Shown here: positions 13,801-24,189 of the stretch, piece after piece | Layout: each line of letters opens with the position of its first letter | Numbering within the stretch: position 1 is the first letter of the stretch | Assembly: GCA_902729315.2 (NCBI GenBank) | Contig: LR746273.1 | Location: forward strand, 3,263,001 to 3,327,000 | Direction of reading: 5' to 3' | From: Spirodela intermedia | Taxonomy: Eukaryota; Streptophyta; Magnoliopsida; Alismatales; Araceae | Length of the DNA stretch: 64,000 nt | Position numbers and translations under genes: made by a program | The notes under the pieces: generated by a model | The model's input: the letters and a program-made list of their open reading frames with translations, nothing else | Told to the model about the DNA's origin: nothing | Databases searched by the model: none

Positions 13801-14194
13801 TAGTTTTTCCTGTAAACGGCAGATATAATTGTTTCTGCAGTGACCTGTCATCATCTCCGTGAAATTCAAAGCATTGACAGAGGACATGAAATCTTAGAAA
13901 CTAATGAAATTATATATAGTTTTACTTGGGGCATCACACCCAACTGATCATTCTATTTATTGTGTTTCGCTTGACTCGCCTCTGGATGATGTTTCTGGGT
14001 TAATTTTATGACAGGGGACATGTCCTGCTTGTCGGACTCAGTTTGTGGGCAACCGAAACCAAGTTGTCCAGTGCAGAGGCTGCGGCAACATCGTGTGGCA
14101 GCCAAAACAAGACTTTTCACGGGGAAAGGGAAACACCAAGCGGTCCTCAAATTCCGAGCCTGACATCATCGACATTGAGATTGAGGAGAAATAA
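7867..14194 (+). CDS. Predicted plastid membrane protein with C-terminal zinc-ribbon-like motif
   Basis: Four exons: 7867-8280, 8421-8474, 11342-11464 and 14015-14194, all GT-AG, in phase 0, giving 256 residues. The first 50 or so residues are rich in Ser, Pro, Arg and Ala with few acids, like a chloroplast transit peptide. A charged helical region follows (FDGFARKVASGDALRDAWRS). Exon 3 encodes one or two membrane segments (FFLWFALSGGLFNFLALATL). Exon 4 has CPAC at 200-203 and CRGC at 217-220, a four-cysteine zinc-ribbon-like pair, then NIVWQP and an acidic end (DIIDIEIEEK). I believe this is a conserved plant family of unknown role; I do not recall a gene name. ATG codons at 7771 and 7813 are also in frame; 7867 has the best context (GCCATGG). 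Introns 2 and 3 are about 2.9 and 2.5 kb. Confidence 0.85.
8475..11341 (+). other. Long intron with a degenerate coding relic
   Basis: Intron 2 of the zinc-ribbon gene. On the plus strand, between about 9180 and 9720, one reading direction stays protein-like across only a few stops or shifts, with stretches such as DGKCVLFESVLSSLLPS and GKFRFEWGRGRSPPTIDP. A 166-codon frame on the opposite strand (9148-9648) overlaps it. I cannot name the family; a decayed retroelement frame is likely. The rest of the intron shows nothing else clear. Confidence 0.4.
11465..14014 (+). other. Long intron with a pyrimidine-rich tract and a minus-strand coding relic
   Basis: Intron 3 of the zinc-ribbon gene. A CT-rich tract lies at about 12117-12160. 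Around 13076-13340 the minus strand reads as Pro/Ala/Ser-rich protein in two adjacent frames (KPQGPSAADVQHP, then PNETPLEPVGGATLPVSEAT), as a gene fragment with a frameshift would. No family was recognised. The remainder is ordinary intron. Confidence 0.4.
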
Positions 14195-15183
14195 GGCCAT
14201 TTCTAACTACCCGTGTTGAGCAAAAGAAGGAAAAACGAGCGAGTACATACAAAACCCCATTTTATTTCCCTGTTTTGCTGTAGATTCTCTCTCCTTTTTT
14301 TCACTGGCTTCTCCTGTATATTCAAGCAATGAGGACTCACTTCCCTTTTTCTACCAAGATGGGTATGGTAGGACTAGACTCTGCTAAAGCTCTTCTATGG
14401 GCACCGTTTACAAACTATCCAACACATCTTGTCCAAGATTCCTGGCAACACTCTTTTTTTTTTTTTTTTTTTTTCTTCTAATTTAAAGTGAGCACGGTTT
14501 TCCTTATCTTTTGCCTGTTGACAGAGATGGTGAAAGAAATTGCATTTATTGTCACTGAAGCTGTGAATTGGTGGTACCATCAACAGCAAGGCAATATCTT
14601 ACTGAGCCAAACATTCAATTAGGTTGATTTAGTTATTTCCATGCACAAAAAGTTCATCTGATTAGTAGTGTGAAAACATGACAAAGTAAGGCAAGATCCC
14701 CCCCCCTTTTCCTGTGCGGTGAGAATTCTCTCGTCGGATCTGAAGATGTAAATTGTCTTGGATTTTTTTTTCTCATTCATTTTCTGGAGCATAAGCTAAA
14801 GTAGCATACTTAAGTTCTGGTTGTTTCTTCTGCCAATGCTGATGGAATCAGACCTTGTGTTTGGGGTGTTGTCAGACAAACCTACGGTGCATCCCTATCT
14901 CACCACTTTGTTTCTTAGGGTTCACTGTTAGAACTTTCCCATCTAGCCTATGGCTGTGGTGGATGGGTAAATATTGTTTTGCAGTGACTTTCAAGAATTT
15001 GAAACTCTTAAGATTGAGGTATCGTTTGGATGCACCTCTGAAGCGTTCCTGACTCTCCGAGTTTTATTTCCAAATTTGCGTCAGTTTCATCATAGGCACC
15101 AGAATACTTGAAATATTTCAGCATCTCTTTACCAGAAACTAGTTCCTCTATGTTCTATTTCCGGTCATTCTGTGTGTATGTGG

Positions 15184-15227
<44 letters not shown>

Positions 15228-15558
15228 TTTGAAAATACTTGTCTCCTAAGGACGTAGTATCCTGAACTATCTGAAAGATACTTTCCAAGGAATTTCGAGA
15301 GAACACAAATTAAAAGAAAGAAAGAAACAAACAAACTTGGTTTCCCCAAGTTGTAGCCTTAGAGCCATCAGCATTTGCTCTAGACCTTGAAAAGAAAATC
15401 CTTTGAACACTATCTCTGATTTACCACATTCAAACTTTCTCTGCTTCAAGGTGAAGAGAATAATAAAAGAAATAGCTGTTCAGTTTAAGGGGATATCAAA
15501 AAAATAAATTAAGAGAGGGTATAGTTACTATTGAATTATCATATCTGGATACTACTAA
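14195..15558. other. 3' flank of the zinc-ribbon gene; no further gene
   Basis: The first few hundred bases should hold the 3' UTR and poly(A) site of the upstream gene. A poly-T run (about 14453-14474) and a GA microsatellite (15188-15226) are present. I see no other gene. Confidence 0.5.
15188..15226. repeat. (GA)n microsatellite
   Basis: An uninterrupted run of about 19 GA units. Confidence 0.95.
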
Positions 15559-15875
15559 CTTACACAAGATTAAGGACACATAATTGATCAATGAGCAAAT
15601 TCAACCCCACTTGAAGAAGAAGTTCATGTTACGAAGCAATGTAAATAAGTACCCATTTCGAGGCACACTAATTTTATTTGAACCAAGATACTGCACACGA
15701 AATTTTATTTGTTTAAGTGAGAAGTTACTTGCAGATTTTGGTTCAAATAAAATTAGTGTGCCTCGAAATGGGTACTTATTTACAGTACTTCGTAACATGA
15801 ACTTGTATATTGGTTTTCTTCAAGTGGGGTTGAATTGGGTCATTGATTAATTATGTATCCTTAATCTTGTGTAAG
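15559..15875. mobile_element. 317-bp foldback (MITE-like) element
   Basis: The two halves are near-perfect reverse complements. The left end starts CTTACACAAGATTAAGGA and the right end finishes with its complement, ending CTTGTGTAAG. The arms run through a shared block such as TTCATGTTACGAAG and leave a short loop near 15695-15735. CTAA stands directly outside both ends (15555-15558 and 15876-15879) and fits a target-site duplication. There is no transposase, so it would be non-autonomous. Because of the symmetry, similar frames open on both strands; they are not genes. Confidence 0.85.
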
Positions 15876-15879
15876 CTAA

Positions 15880-16600
15880 GTAGACATTATACTATAAAGA
15901 ATATTAAGAGTTTCATATTTCCACCTCTCTCTCTCTCTCTCTCTACCTCCCTCCCTCTAAATGAGAGATAAAAAGTGAGTGAAATTGTGTGGCCTTTTTG
16001 CAAAAATATGTACCTTAAAAAGCATGTTTATTCTAAAAATAGTATTTTAACTAGTATTAATGCATTTATGTTAAGTCTACAGGCTTTTCTTTATTTAGCT
16101 TCTAACAAACTTGTCTAATTAAGAAAAAGCTCACCCTTATGCCAAGCATATAAACGCTATCAACTTCATTTTTAGTCTTTAGAGTCAAGTATGCGAAGTA
16201 TTATTTCAATATCACGTAAATAAAGATGGTCTTACCTTTATTATTGGTCGAAAGTACATTTCCGGCCATCAAAAACATTTAAATCATTTAAGGGGAAAAC
16301 AATCTCATTATTGGTTATATTTTTAAGGAAACAAACCTACCACATGGAAATAAGATGTTGAAAACAATAGCAACTATAATTATATCACGCCAATCATACT
16401 AAGCTACATTTATCATCAGAATATATTGTCTAATGTGTGCAGTATAATGAACCTCCTAAGTGGGGGGACATTAAAACACTCTAAGTGATTTGCGTGCTAT
16501 GTTTGCTCCCAAAGTGCTTAGGCCATAGTAAGGGGCCGTAATCTCCATTGCAGAGAACTACAACCCCTTATTATTGGCCATTGAGGGAATGAGGTTCAAA
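15880..16600. other. AT-rich intergenic DNA
   Basis: It has a short CT-rich run near 15926-15960 and otherwise no feature I can support. Confidence 0.5.
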
Positions 16601-17590
16601 GAGCATTGGAGTCATGAACCTAGGGATGACGCATAGAGTTTGGAAGAAAGAGTTGCAGTTGCAGGTGGAGAGGTGATGTGTACAGGCGTGAAGAGGCTTT
16701 TCTGTAATCATGGGTCAAGGGACTATGTCCAAAGAGGTAGCGGAGAGGCATATAGTTGTGGGCAAAGCAGCAACACAGGGAGAGCCAGAAAGTCAGATGA
16801 GACAAACGTTAACACAATTCTAAGGGGCATTGTCACGCCCCCAGCTCAGCGTATCCTAGTCTTGGACATAGAACCTCGCCGCTAATGTAAAACCAAGTGG
16901 TGATCTGTGTGGGCTCTCAGTGTGTGCATTTGACGCGGCATAGCACGGTGGGCCGCCATGCACGCGACATGCACAGAGGGTTGCGGTGTGCCATGAGGGA
17001 ATGACCTCATAAAGGCAGACGTACGCAGAGCTGCAGGCACAGGCGCAGATGGCACAACGCGCGCGGGCATTGGTGGCCCGACGGACACAAGCAGCATGGC
17101 GGGCGCGGACAGTACGGCGCGTGCGGACAGTATGGCATCGCACAAAGGCGGCACGGCACGCGCATCCGGCACCGGCACGACGGACGACCATGGTGCGGTG
17201 CGGGCAGGGAGCATGACGCGCACTGACACTCCCGCATAAGAGTGGGCAGGGGCACTCACGTATGGCTCGTTATTGCGCAATGGTGGGAATGCAGATCCGC
17301 ACGCAGGGGGATGTGCAACAGGCTGCGCGGCATGCGTAGCGGTCCCAACAGTCAATTGACATCCCCAGCGGTCCGGAGACGGCCCTACTTGAACCATAAA
17401 AGAGGACGCCGACCCAGTAAAAGAGTTGGACAATGAAATAGAACATCGACTATCTCTTATGGGAGGATTCCTCATATCTCCACCACTAAAGGGAAAAGGA
17501 AAAGAGGTCGTCTGGGAAACGAGGAAAGCAACCCGGTGCCACAAATTTACTTGTGTGACATCGTGCACATGATTAAGGGCATCGAGATAG
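16600..17590. other. GC-rich degenerate block, probably an old retroelement internal region
   Basis: A GC-rich island in AT-rich surroundings. The minus strand is open for 228 codons (16882-17568). The plus strand has broken, protein-like frames: an Ala/Gly/Thr-rich run near 17020-17240, then KELDNEIEHRLSLMGGFLI near 17420. Short GC motifs recur (variants of GCGGACAGTAYGGC near 17105-17135). I do not recognise a domain. A decayed gag-like frame is more likely than a working gene. Confidence 0.35.
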
Positions 17591-18566
17591 TATTGTCTTT
17601 TAGATCTATTGTTAATAGTTCATTTGAGTTAAAGTCACTAAACTTTAATATCTATGATGGGATTGCACTCTATGACTAAACATAAAGTCGAGGATTTTGT
17701 TGGGAGTATTGAGAATGTGCACAAAAGTGAGGGCTTTATGGGTGATCACCTTAGCTTTTGAAGAGTTAAACTCAAAAAACCCTTTTATTAGAGTAAAAAA
17801 TATTATTATGTATTGACTTTCTATACAAAAGTGGAAACTTGATGTCAATAAATAAACCTTGAATACCTCAACCTAGAAATTTACATGAAAATTTGAAAAT
17901 AGTAATAGTTAATTTAGTGAGTATGACTTCCATGTGTATGCATTAAGAAAAGAAATGGTTGTATAATTTTATTACTTTCCATGCTATATGAACTTCACAC
18001 ACACCCTCCTATTAATCTTTGTTTTAAATTGTCTAGAAAAAAATGTGACAATCAAAAAATGGACGTGGGATAATATTTCTCCAAAAACTAAAATTAATGA
18101 TTTTATCTCGTAATTACTATAATATTTTTTTTTAATTTAGATTAATGAATATTTTCTGCATTAACTTAACTTTACTGATTTCATTTGGTAATTAATTTTA
18201 ATAAGGGGAAGAAGTAAAAAAGATTGTACTCAAGAGAATATTAATCCAACATATTAAAAATAATAGCCCCACGACATATGTTAACGTAAATATATTAAAT
18301 GGAATCATTGATTTTTCTAAGCGATGGTTATGGCCTAATAACTTGCTCATTGTTTACTCTTGATTTGTTAAAAATGTTGCTAGCATAAGTTGAATCCTTT
18401 AAGATAGAGTCTACCTAGGTATTATAAACCGTTACCTTTCACTGTAACTATGTAATGAAATAACAGGAGATGATCCCCTTTCTTTCTCTTATCACATTCC
18501 TATTTTCTACTCCTTCCTGAATTATTCGTCCTATCCTTTCTCCTGTCTAGCATTTTGGTTACATAT
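17591..18566. other. AT-rich intergenic DNA
   Basis: No gene is seen. The right end lies directly before the presumed start of a gypsy LTR. Confidence 0.5.
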
Positions 18567-18887
18567 TGTCAAAGGCCCAAGAAGCCATTAGGCCCAGCCC
18601 ACTATGGCCCAGCCCCTGCATAAGAGGCAGGAGGGGAAACACGAGAAAGGGGGCGCATTTTTTATGAAGGTATATTAAGAAAATTTTCTCTCCCTCTCTG
18701 TTGCCTCTCCCTTCTCCCTTCTGCATATGACCTTTCTTCTACCACCAGGTACTCGGACGAGTCTGGCGGTGTCTCTCTCTATATCTTCTGCTGAGACCAA
18801 TCTCCTTTTCCTTTCCTTCCTCTTTTCTTCCATTCGGATTCTTCTTCCTTGACTTCCGACCACCTGTAAGGCTGTGGGACCTTATCA
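18567..18887 (+). repeat. Probable 5' LTR of a Ty3/gypsy element
   Basis: It begins TGTCAAAGGCCCAAG and ends CTTATCA, giving TG...CA ends, and is placed by the primer-binding site one base further on. It contains pyrimidine-rich leader-like sequence. The right edge is well supported; the left edge is inferred from the TG start alone because no second LTR was identified. Confidence 0.55.
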
Positions 18888-18888
18888 T

Positions 18889-18900
18889 TGGTATCAGAGC
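18889..18900 (+). other. Primer-binding site (initiator tRNA-Met)
   Basis: TGGTATCAGAGC matches the 12 bases complementary to the 3' end of plant initiator tRNA-Met, the usual primer of plant LTR retrotransposons. It follows the LTR end by one base. Confidence 0.85.
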
Positions 18901-20783
18901 TACCTTATTCCTAGGTTGATGTTCAAAGGGCTTATTGTGGTCAGAATGGAGCATTTGGAGGCCAAGTCTGACAACTCTGCCACCCAAGATCCAGCATCTA
19001 GAAGACCAGATCATGTCCATCATCGATCTGCTCTCCAAGCTGGTCCTGGGAGGCGCCGGGGTGGGCCAGCAGTGGCCTTCTTCTTCAGCCCCCCCCAGGG
19101 ATCGCCACCTCTATCCTCCGGTGTCCAGACGAGAGGGCACCACCACTAGACGTTGTCCAGCGGGAGCAACCCTTCACGGGAACAGCCCCCTGCCCGACCC
19201 ACCGACTGCGCCACATTAGGTGCCGTGCACGCTGCCAGCCGCAGGGCACCGCTCCTCCCACGCCGACCTGGCAGACTTGGCCGCCCCACGTCGACCTTGC
19301 TCCTCGATTGTCGCCACCACTGCATCTTGCCCTAACCCCACCGAGGCCAACGTTCCGTAGGGGTGCTAAAGTTGGCTTAATACGGGCCTGAGCCGGGGAG
19401 GGCCCACTCTAACGGGTTGGATTATTATGAAGCGCCCACGGGTCCTTCCCCAATCCTAGATCACTGGCCTGGGTGAGTTAGGCCCACCATGGGGCCCTAT
19501 TTTGGAGGGCCATGGGTCCCCACTTGCACAAAATCACTAGGCCCGATCCACGGCCAGGCAGAATGGGCCGATCAGCAAGCATAAGCTCCACTGGCAGAAG
19601 CACTTAACGAGGGCCCCCTTATGCACAAAATTACTGGAAGGATGCCTAGGGGAGGTCACCCCCAGCACCGACACAAGACACATATCCACCTAGGATGCAT
19701 GGTTAGTGGCAAAACTAGGCTGATGGACGACCCCCCGCCTTTCAGGTGTGGCGAGGCCTAGGAGGACCTTCAGAACACTCAGCCATGGCCCGAGAAAGAA
19801 GAGGATTTTGAGGAGGATCCTTGTGGCAAAGTGCTTGTTGATCACTGCAACTACTAAGACACCATGTGGGATCGACCACAGGCTCTTTGATTTCCACAAC
19901 ATACCTTAGCACGCTTAAAAAAAAGGAGAGAAATCTCTATCTTCACAAGGGTGAACCCAAAAGGTAGTCTCCACCTGGTGGAACAATTATTTCATCTCAA
20001 CCTCATTGATTATGACGAGAGGCTTCAAATAATCAAGACATATTTGGACAGTGAGGCACTCTCGTGATTCAATTATTGTGACTGTCAATTTGGATTCAGA
20101 AATTGGCAAGACTTCTATTGCCAATTAGCCCACAACTTTGGGTACACCCAAGACAATGACTATTAGTATTTATTGCACATAAGGTAGACTAGGTTCATTG
20201 AAAAACTTGTCACAGAGATATCAAGCATTTGGTAGGGTTCATTCTGCACCCCTATTAAAACATCTTGATGTAGGCATTTATGAGGACTCTCAAGCCTAAG
20301 ATTTAGGCAGAGGTAAAGCGGTCCAGACCACTGTGCTTATGAGATGCCTAGGAGTTCACCTTCGTGGTGCAGGCCCAATTTAAGGCTATTGTTAAGGGGA
20401 TCAAGCAAGAGCTGGTGGGCTCTTCACGACTAAGAGGATAGTGATATGTTAACACTCTACTCGACAGCAAAGGAGAGGATGCTTCCTCATAAACTTTGCA
20501 TCAATGTGACGGGGATCAACACCAGCTGCAGGAGGGCCTGAGGTGTTTGTTGGGTCTAGCAAAGATGAAGTTCCAAGCTTTTAAGACACAAGGGCTACGT
20601 TTTAGATGCAACACTTGGGCATCATTGTAAAAAGGTATTATGAATTTTTATTGTGAAAGAAGACAAAGAGGATGCGTTGACATCTGAGGATGAATTACTA
20701 CCACAAATGGCCAAAACTTAAGACGTGACAATCATTCTTTCCATCGTTAGGATTTTGTTGTATACTTTGGGAGTATTTGCTAA

Positions 20784-22665
20784 TGATACTAACGTGACTT
20801 AGTTGCTGTATAATAAGTCACGTAAATTTAAAATTTATAAAACTAGAAAATACTAATTTTTAGATATTTAGAAATATTTTTAAACAAATAAATTAATTAT
20901 AATTTATTAAAGCTTTAAAAATAGTAAAAAAATTTCAAGTCAATCACAAGAATGTAATATGATATCAAGTAATATTTCAGAATATTTTTTAAAAAATATA
21001 ATTTTTTATAAATTTTATACTAAAAAATAAAAATAAAATATATTTAAAATTTATAAAAATAGAGTTTTACTCGATGATTCTTATGTAAGAGTTATAGATG
21101 ATTTAATTTTTTAAATTAAGATCTATAAAATTTAGAAAAATTATAATTAAATGAAGAATAATTTGATAAATTTAAATCACATAAATTATTACTAAATGAA
21201 GTAAAAATTAAGTTGAAAGTAAAAAAGGTAGAGTTTCAGTCTCATGACAATGATAATTGAAATTTTATATATTCGGGAGGATCATCAGATGATGTTTATG
21301 GCCTCAAAAGATATCTTTAGACATAGACTACTTGGACATTCGCTAGATCTCATTTAAAAGTCTAGAAAATAATGGTAAAAGTTAAACTAATTAAAAAATA
21401 ATAAAATAGAGTTTTAGCATCATAGCAGTGATGCATCAGTGATGTACTAAAATCTTGAGCATTCAAAAAGATTATCATATAGTGTCCATGGCCTCGAAGA
21501 CTCTTCTTAGACAAAGACGACGTAGATAATCTCTAAATCTTCTTGTGAAGTTTAGAAATTAATGAAATAAGTCGTCAAGTCATCTTTGGCAGCTGTCACT
21601 TGACGGAGTAAAAAAATGACAACTTTAGGGCTCTTCAGCGGCTGTCACCTAATGGAGAGGAGTTAGATAAAGGTGAGGCATATGTTAAGAGCTTCATCCT
21701 TAGGTCTGCACAATAAGAGGAGGCTCTTCATCACATCTGATATGCTCTCAAGAGAGGGCAACTTGTCACCTAGTAGATCATCCTCTTCCTGACGACGATT
21801 TGTCCGTCGATCAATCAGAGATGATTTACTTGATAAATTCATGGTCTTTTTATCGTAAATCATTTAATAATGTTAGTAATGATGCTCTGTGAATTACGTT
21901 GACAAAATTTTTGCCAATAATTAAGTAATTTTGACAACTTAATCATTCACCGGCGATCTGTAAAAAAATCATGATTTCGTTAGATAAAAATATGAGTTTT
22001 GGCTCTAATAGGATTCAAACCCTCACTAGTTACCCACCTACATGAGAGGGGAAAATAAGTTCTCGAATATCCTTATATAGTGATGTCATCATGGTATCTT
22101 GTTGTTATAAATGGAAGTATTTTTTATATTAAAATAATAATAAATATTCTAGAGAAAGTGTGACCTAGGTTTAGTCCCACATCAGTTATACGCTAAAATT
22201 TTTAGGACGAATATATAGTAATGCGAGATTTAGGAATCAATGAGTCTCTTTCTCGCATGTGTACGACCACTCCTTGCCCCATACCTAGTTGGCTAATAGT
22301 GACATGGAAGGAGAGTGATGCACACGTGCCCTCAATCGGTCACCCTTAGCCGCTTGAGCCCTTACTCGTGGCTCTCTTTGACTATGCTTCCAACACGCTT
22401 GCAGGCCCAATTGGCTGGTAGGTCCCCCCCTTTTTCTATCTTTTTCTTTTCTTTTCTTTTCTTTTTCTTTATTTATCTCAAAAATAAGATTATAAAAATT
22501 ATATAAATTTACATAAAATCACATAATTAGCTAAAAAATCACATTAATCAACTAAAAACTAATTTTCATAATTTAACATAAATATAAATTTATTTTTCAT
22601 GAGTTAAGACTAAAATTATATTATTTATTAATTATTAACTCATAATAATGAAGACTTATCAAATA
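20784..22665 (-). repeat. Copy A of an unclassified repeat family with terminal stem-loops
   Basis: Shares its whole length with copy B (36421-38063) and much of it with copy C (59225-60381). Strand is given by its short conserved frame (21663-21863, 66 codons). Near 20792-20823 there is a stem-loop with arms ACGTGACTTA and TAAGTCACGT. At the other end, arms ATGAGTTAA and TTAACTCAT pair (22599-22643). Near 21995-22030 a B-box-like motif sits on the minus strand (GGGTTTGAATCC). It splits the gypsy frame between the gag end and the protease. Edges are accurate to a few bases. Confidence 0.75.
21663..21863 (-). pseudogene. Short conserved frame of the repeat family, copy A
   Basis: 66 codons starting MIYDKKTMNLSSK, with LIDRRTNRRQEEDD and ESISDVMKSLLLLCRP. 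Clear counterparts exist in copy B (intact, 59 codons) and copy C (no start codon, stop inside). No known domain is recognised; charged and Leu-rich. It may be part of a decayed element protein. Confidence 0.5.
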
Positions 22666-24189
22666 CCTTGAGGATGTAAGGTAATGTGTATGACACTAGG
22701 TTCACAATCCTCATTGACAAAAGAGCCACCCACATCTTCTCAAACAATTAAGTATCCCTACCTCTTAGGTGACTTTATACGTAATATGTTTGGAGACATC
22801 TGTATTGCAAAGGAGGAGGAACTATATGCAACACTTTAAGTAGTCATTGAAGGCCGCACCATTAGGACATACCACTAGATCATATTGACATTGATGTTAT
22901 ATTAGGTATACATTGGTTACACACATTAGGATGGCCTAATATGAATTACAACCTCCTCATTTTACGTTTCCATGTGAATGAGGTATGATACATGTTTCAC
23001 TATGATCTTGTCAAAAGCTACTTGTCTAAGACTACCAACACAACACTAGGATAGAAGTAGAATGTGGATACCTAAGCATTCAGGTTACACTACTCCTTGA
23101 CACTCTCTAGGGTGACACTGAAATTAGAGGTATATGACACATCTCTTTAGTCCTTGCATCACCTATTTCTAGTCATTTTTGATATGAAAGAGAGGGTAAA
23201 TATATTGCCCTCAATTCATCCAATTGACCATACTATTATGTTACTTCTAGGCTTGGCACTAATGAATTAGCAACCTTATCAATATTTGTGCTCCTTAACA
23301 CTCTCTAGGCTTGGCACTAAGAATGAATTGAAGAAACTCATATCATAATAATTAAAAGTGGGTATCATTTGATCCTCCAGTAGTTTTCACTTGTGTCTAG
23401 CCCTATTGGTCAAGAAGAATAGTAACTTGTAATGGTTTTGTGCTAATTATAAAGTTCTAAATAAGTTCACCTTGCCAAATTAGTTTCTCATTATTGGTGG
23501 TTGATGGACTCTTGGAAGAACTCCACAAGGTATAGATTTTTTCAAAGCTTGACCTTAAGTCAAGTTACCACCAAATTTGTATGAAATAGAAGGATATTCT
23601 GAAGATGATGTTCCATACCCACTAAGGCCACTATGAGTATTGAGTGATGCCCTTCTAACTCTCCAATGTCTCAGACACTTTTCAATCATCAATATACTTG
23701 ATCTTTTGACCACATTTGAGGTATAGTTTCTATATTATTTGATGACATATTGATTTTTAACAAATCAAGGTAAGAATATGTGAGACATCGACAACTAATG
23801 TTCCAACTTCTTGTAGAACATAAACTTATGAACACTAAGAAATATCATTTTTTTTAAAGTTAGCTGGAATGCTTGGTCGACTAGAGCTTAGTTAAAGGGG
23901 TGGCTATAGATGGAGGAAAGATGAAAGACATCAATGAGTGTCTAATTTCATAGAACCTACACTAGTTTCAAGAATTTTAGGTATAATATCTTACCTATTT
24001 TAAATTGGATCTCTCTGGTGTTTTTTTGCCTAAACTTTTATATATACTCATGTTTGTACCAAGTGGCCTTTGAGAAGATCAAGATTTTAGTCACATTCTA
24101 ATAACATTCAATCCACCTTATTACAATCGAAGGTGGGGATCCATAATAGATAAAAGTGGGGGGTCTCAGTCATAAATTACTTGAAATGA

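Noticed and set aside
15584-15850. Two mirror-image frames on opposite strands
   Set aside because: Produced by the symmetry of the foldback element.
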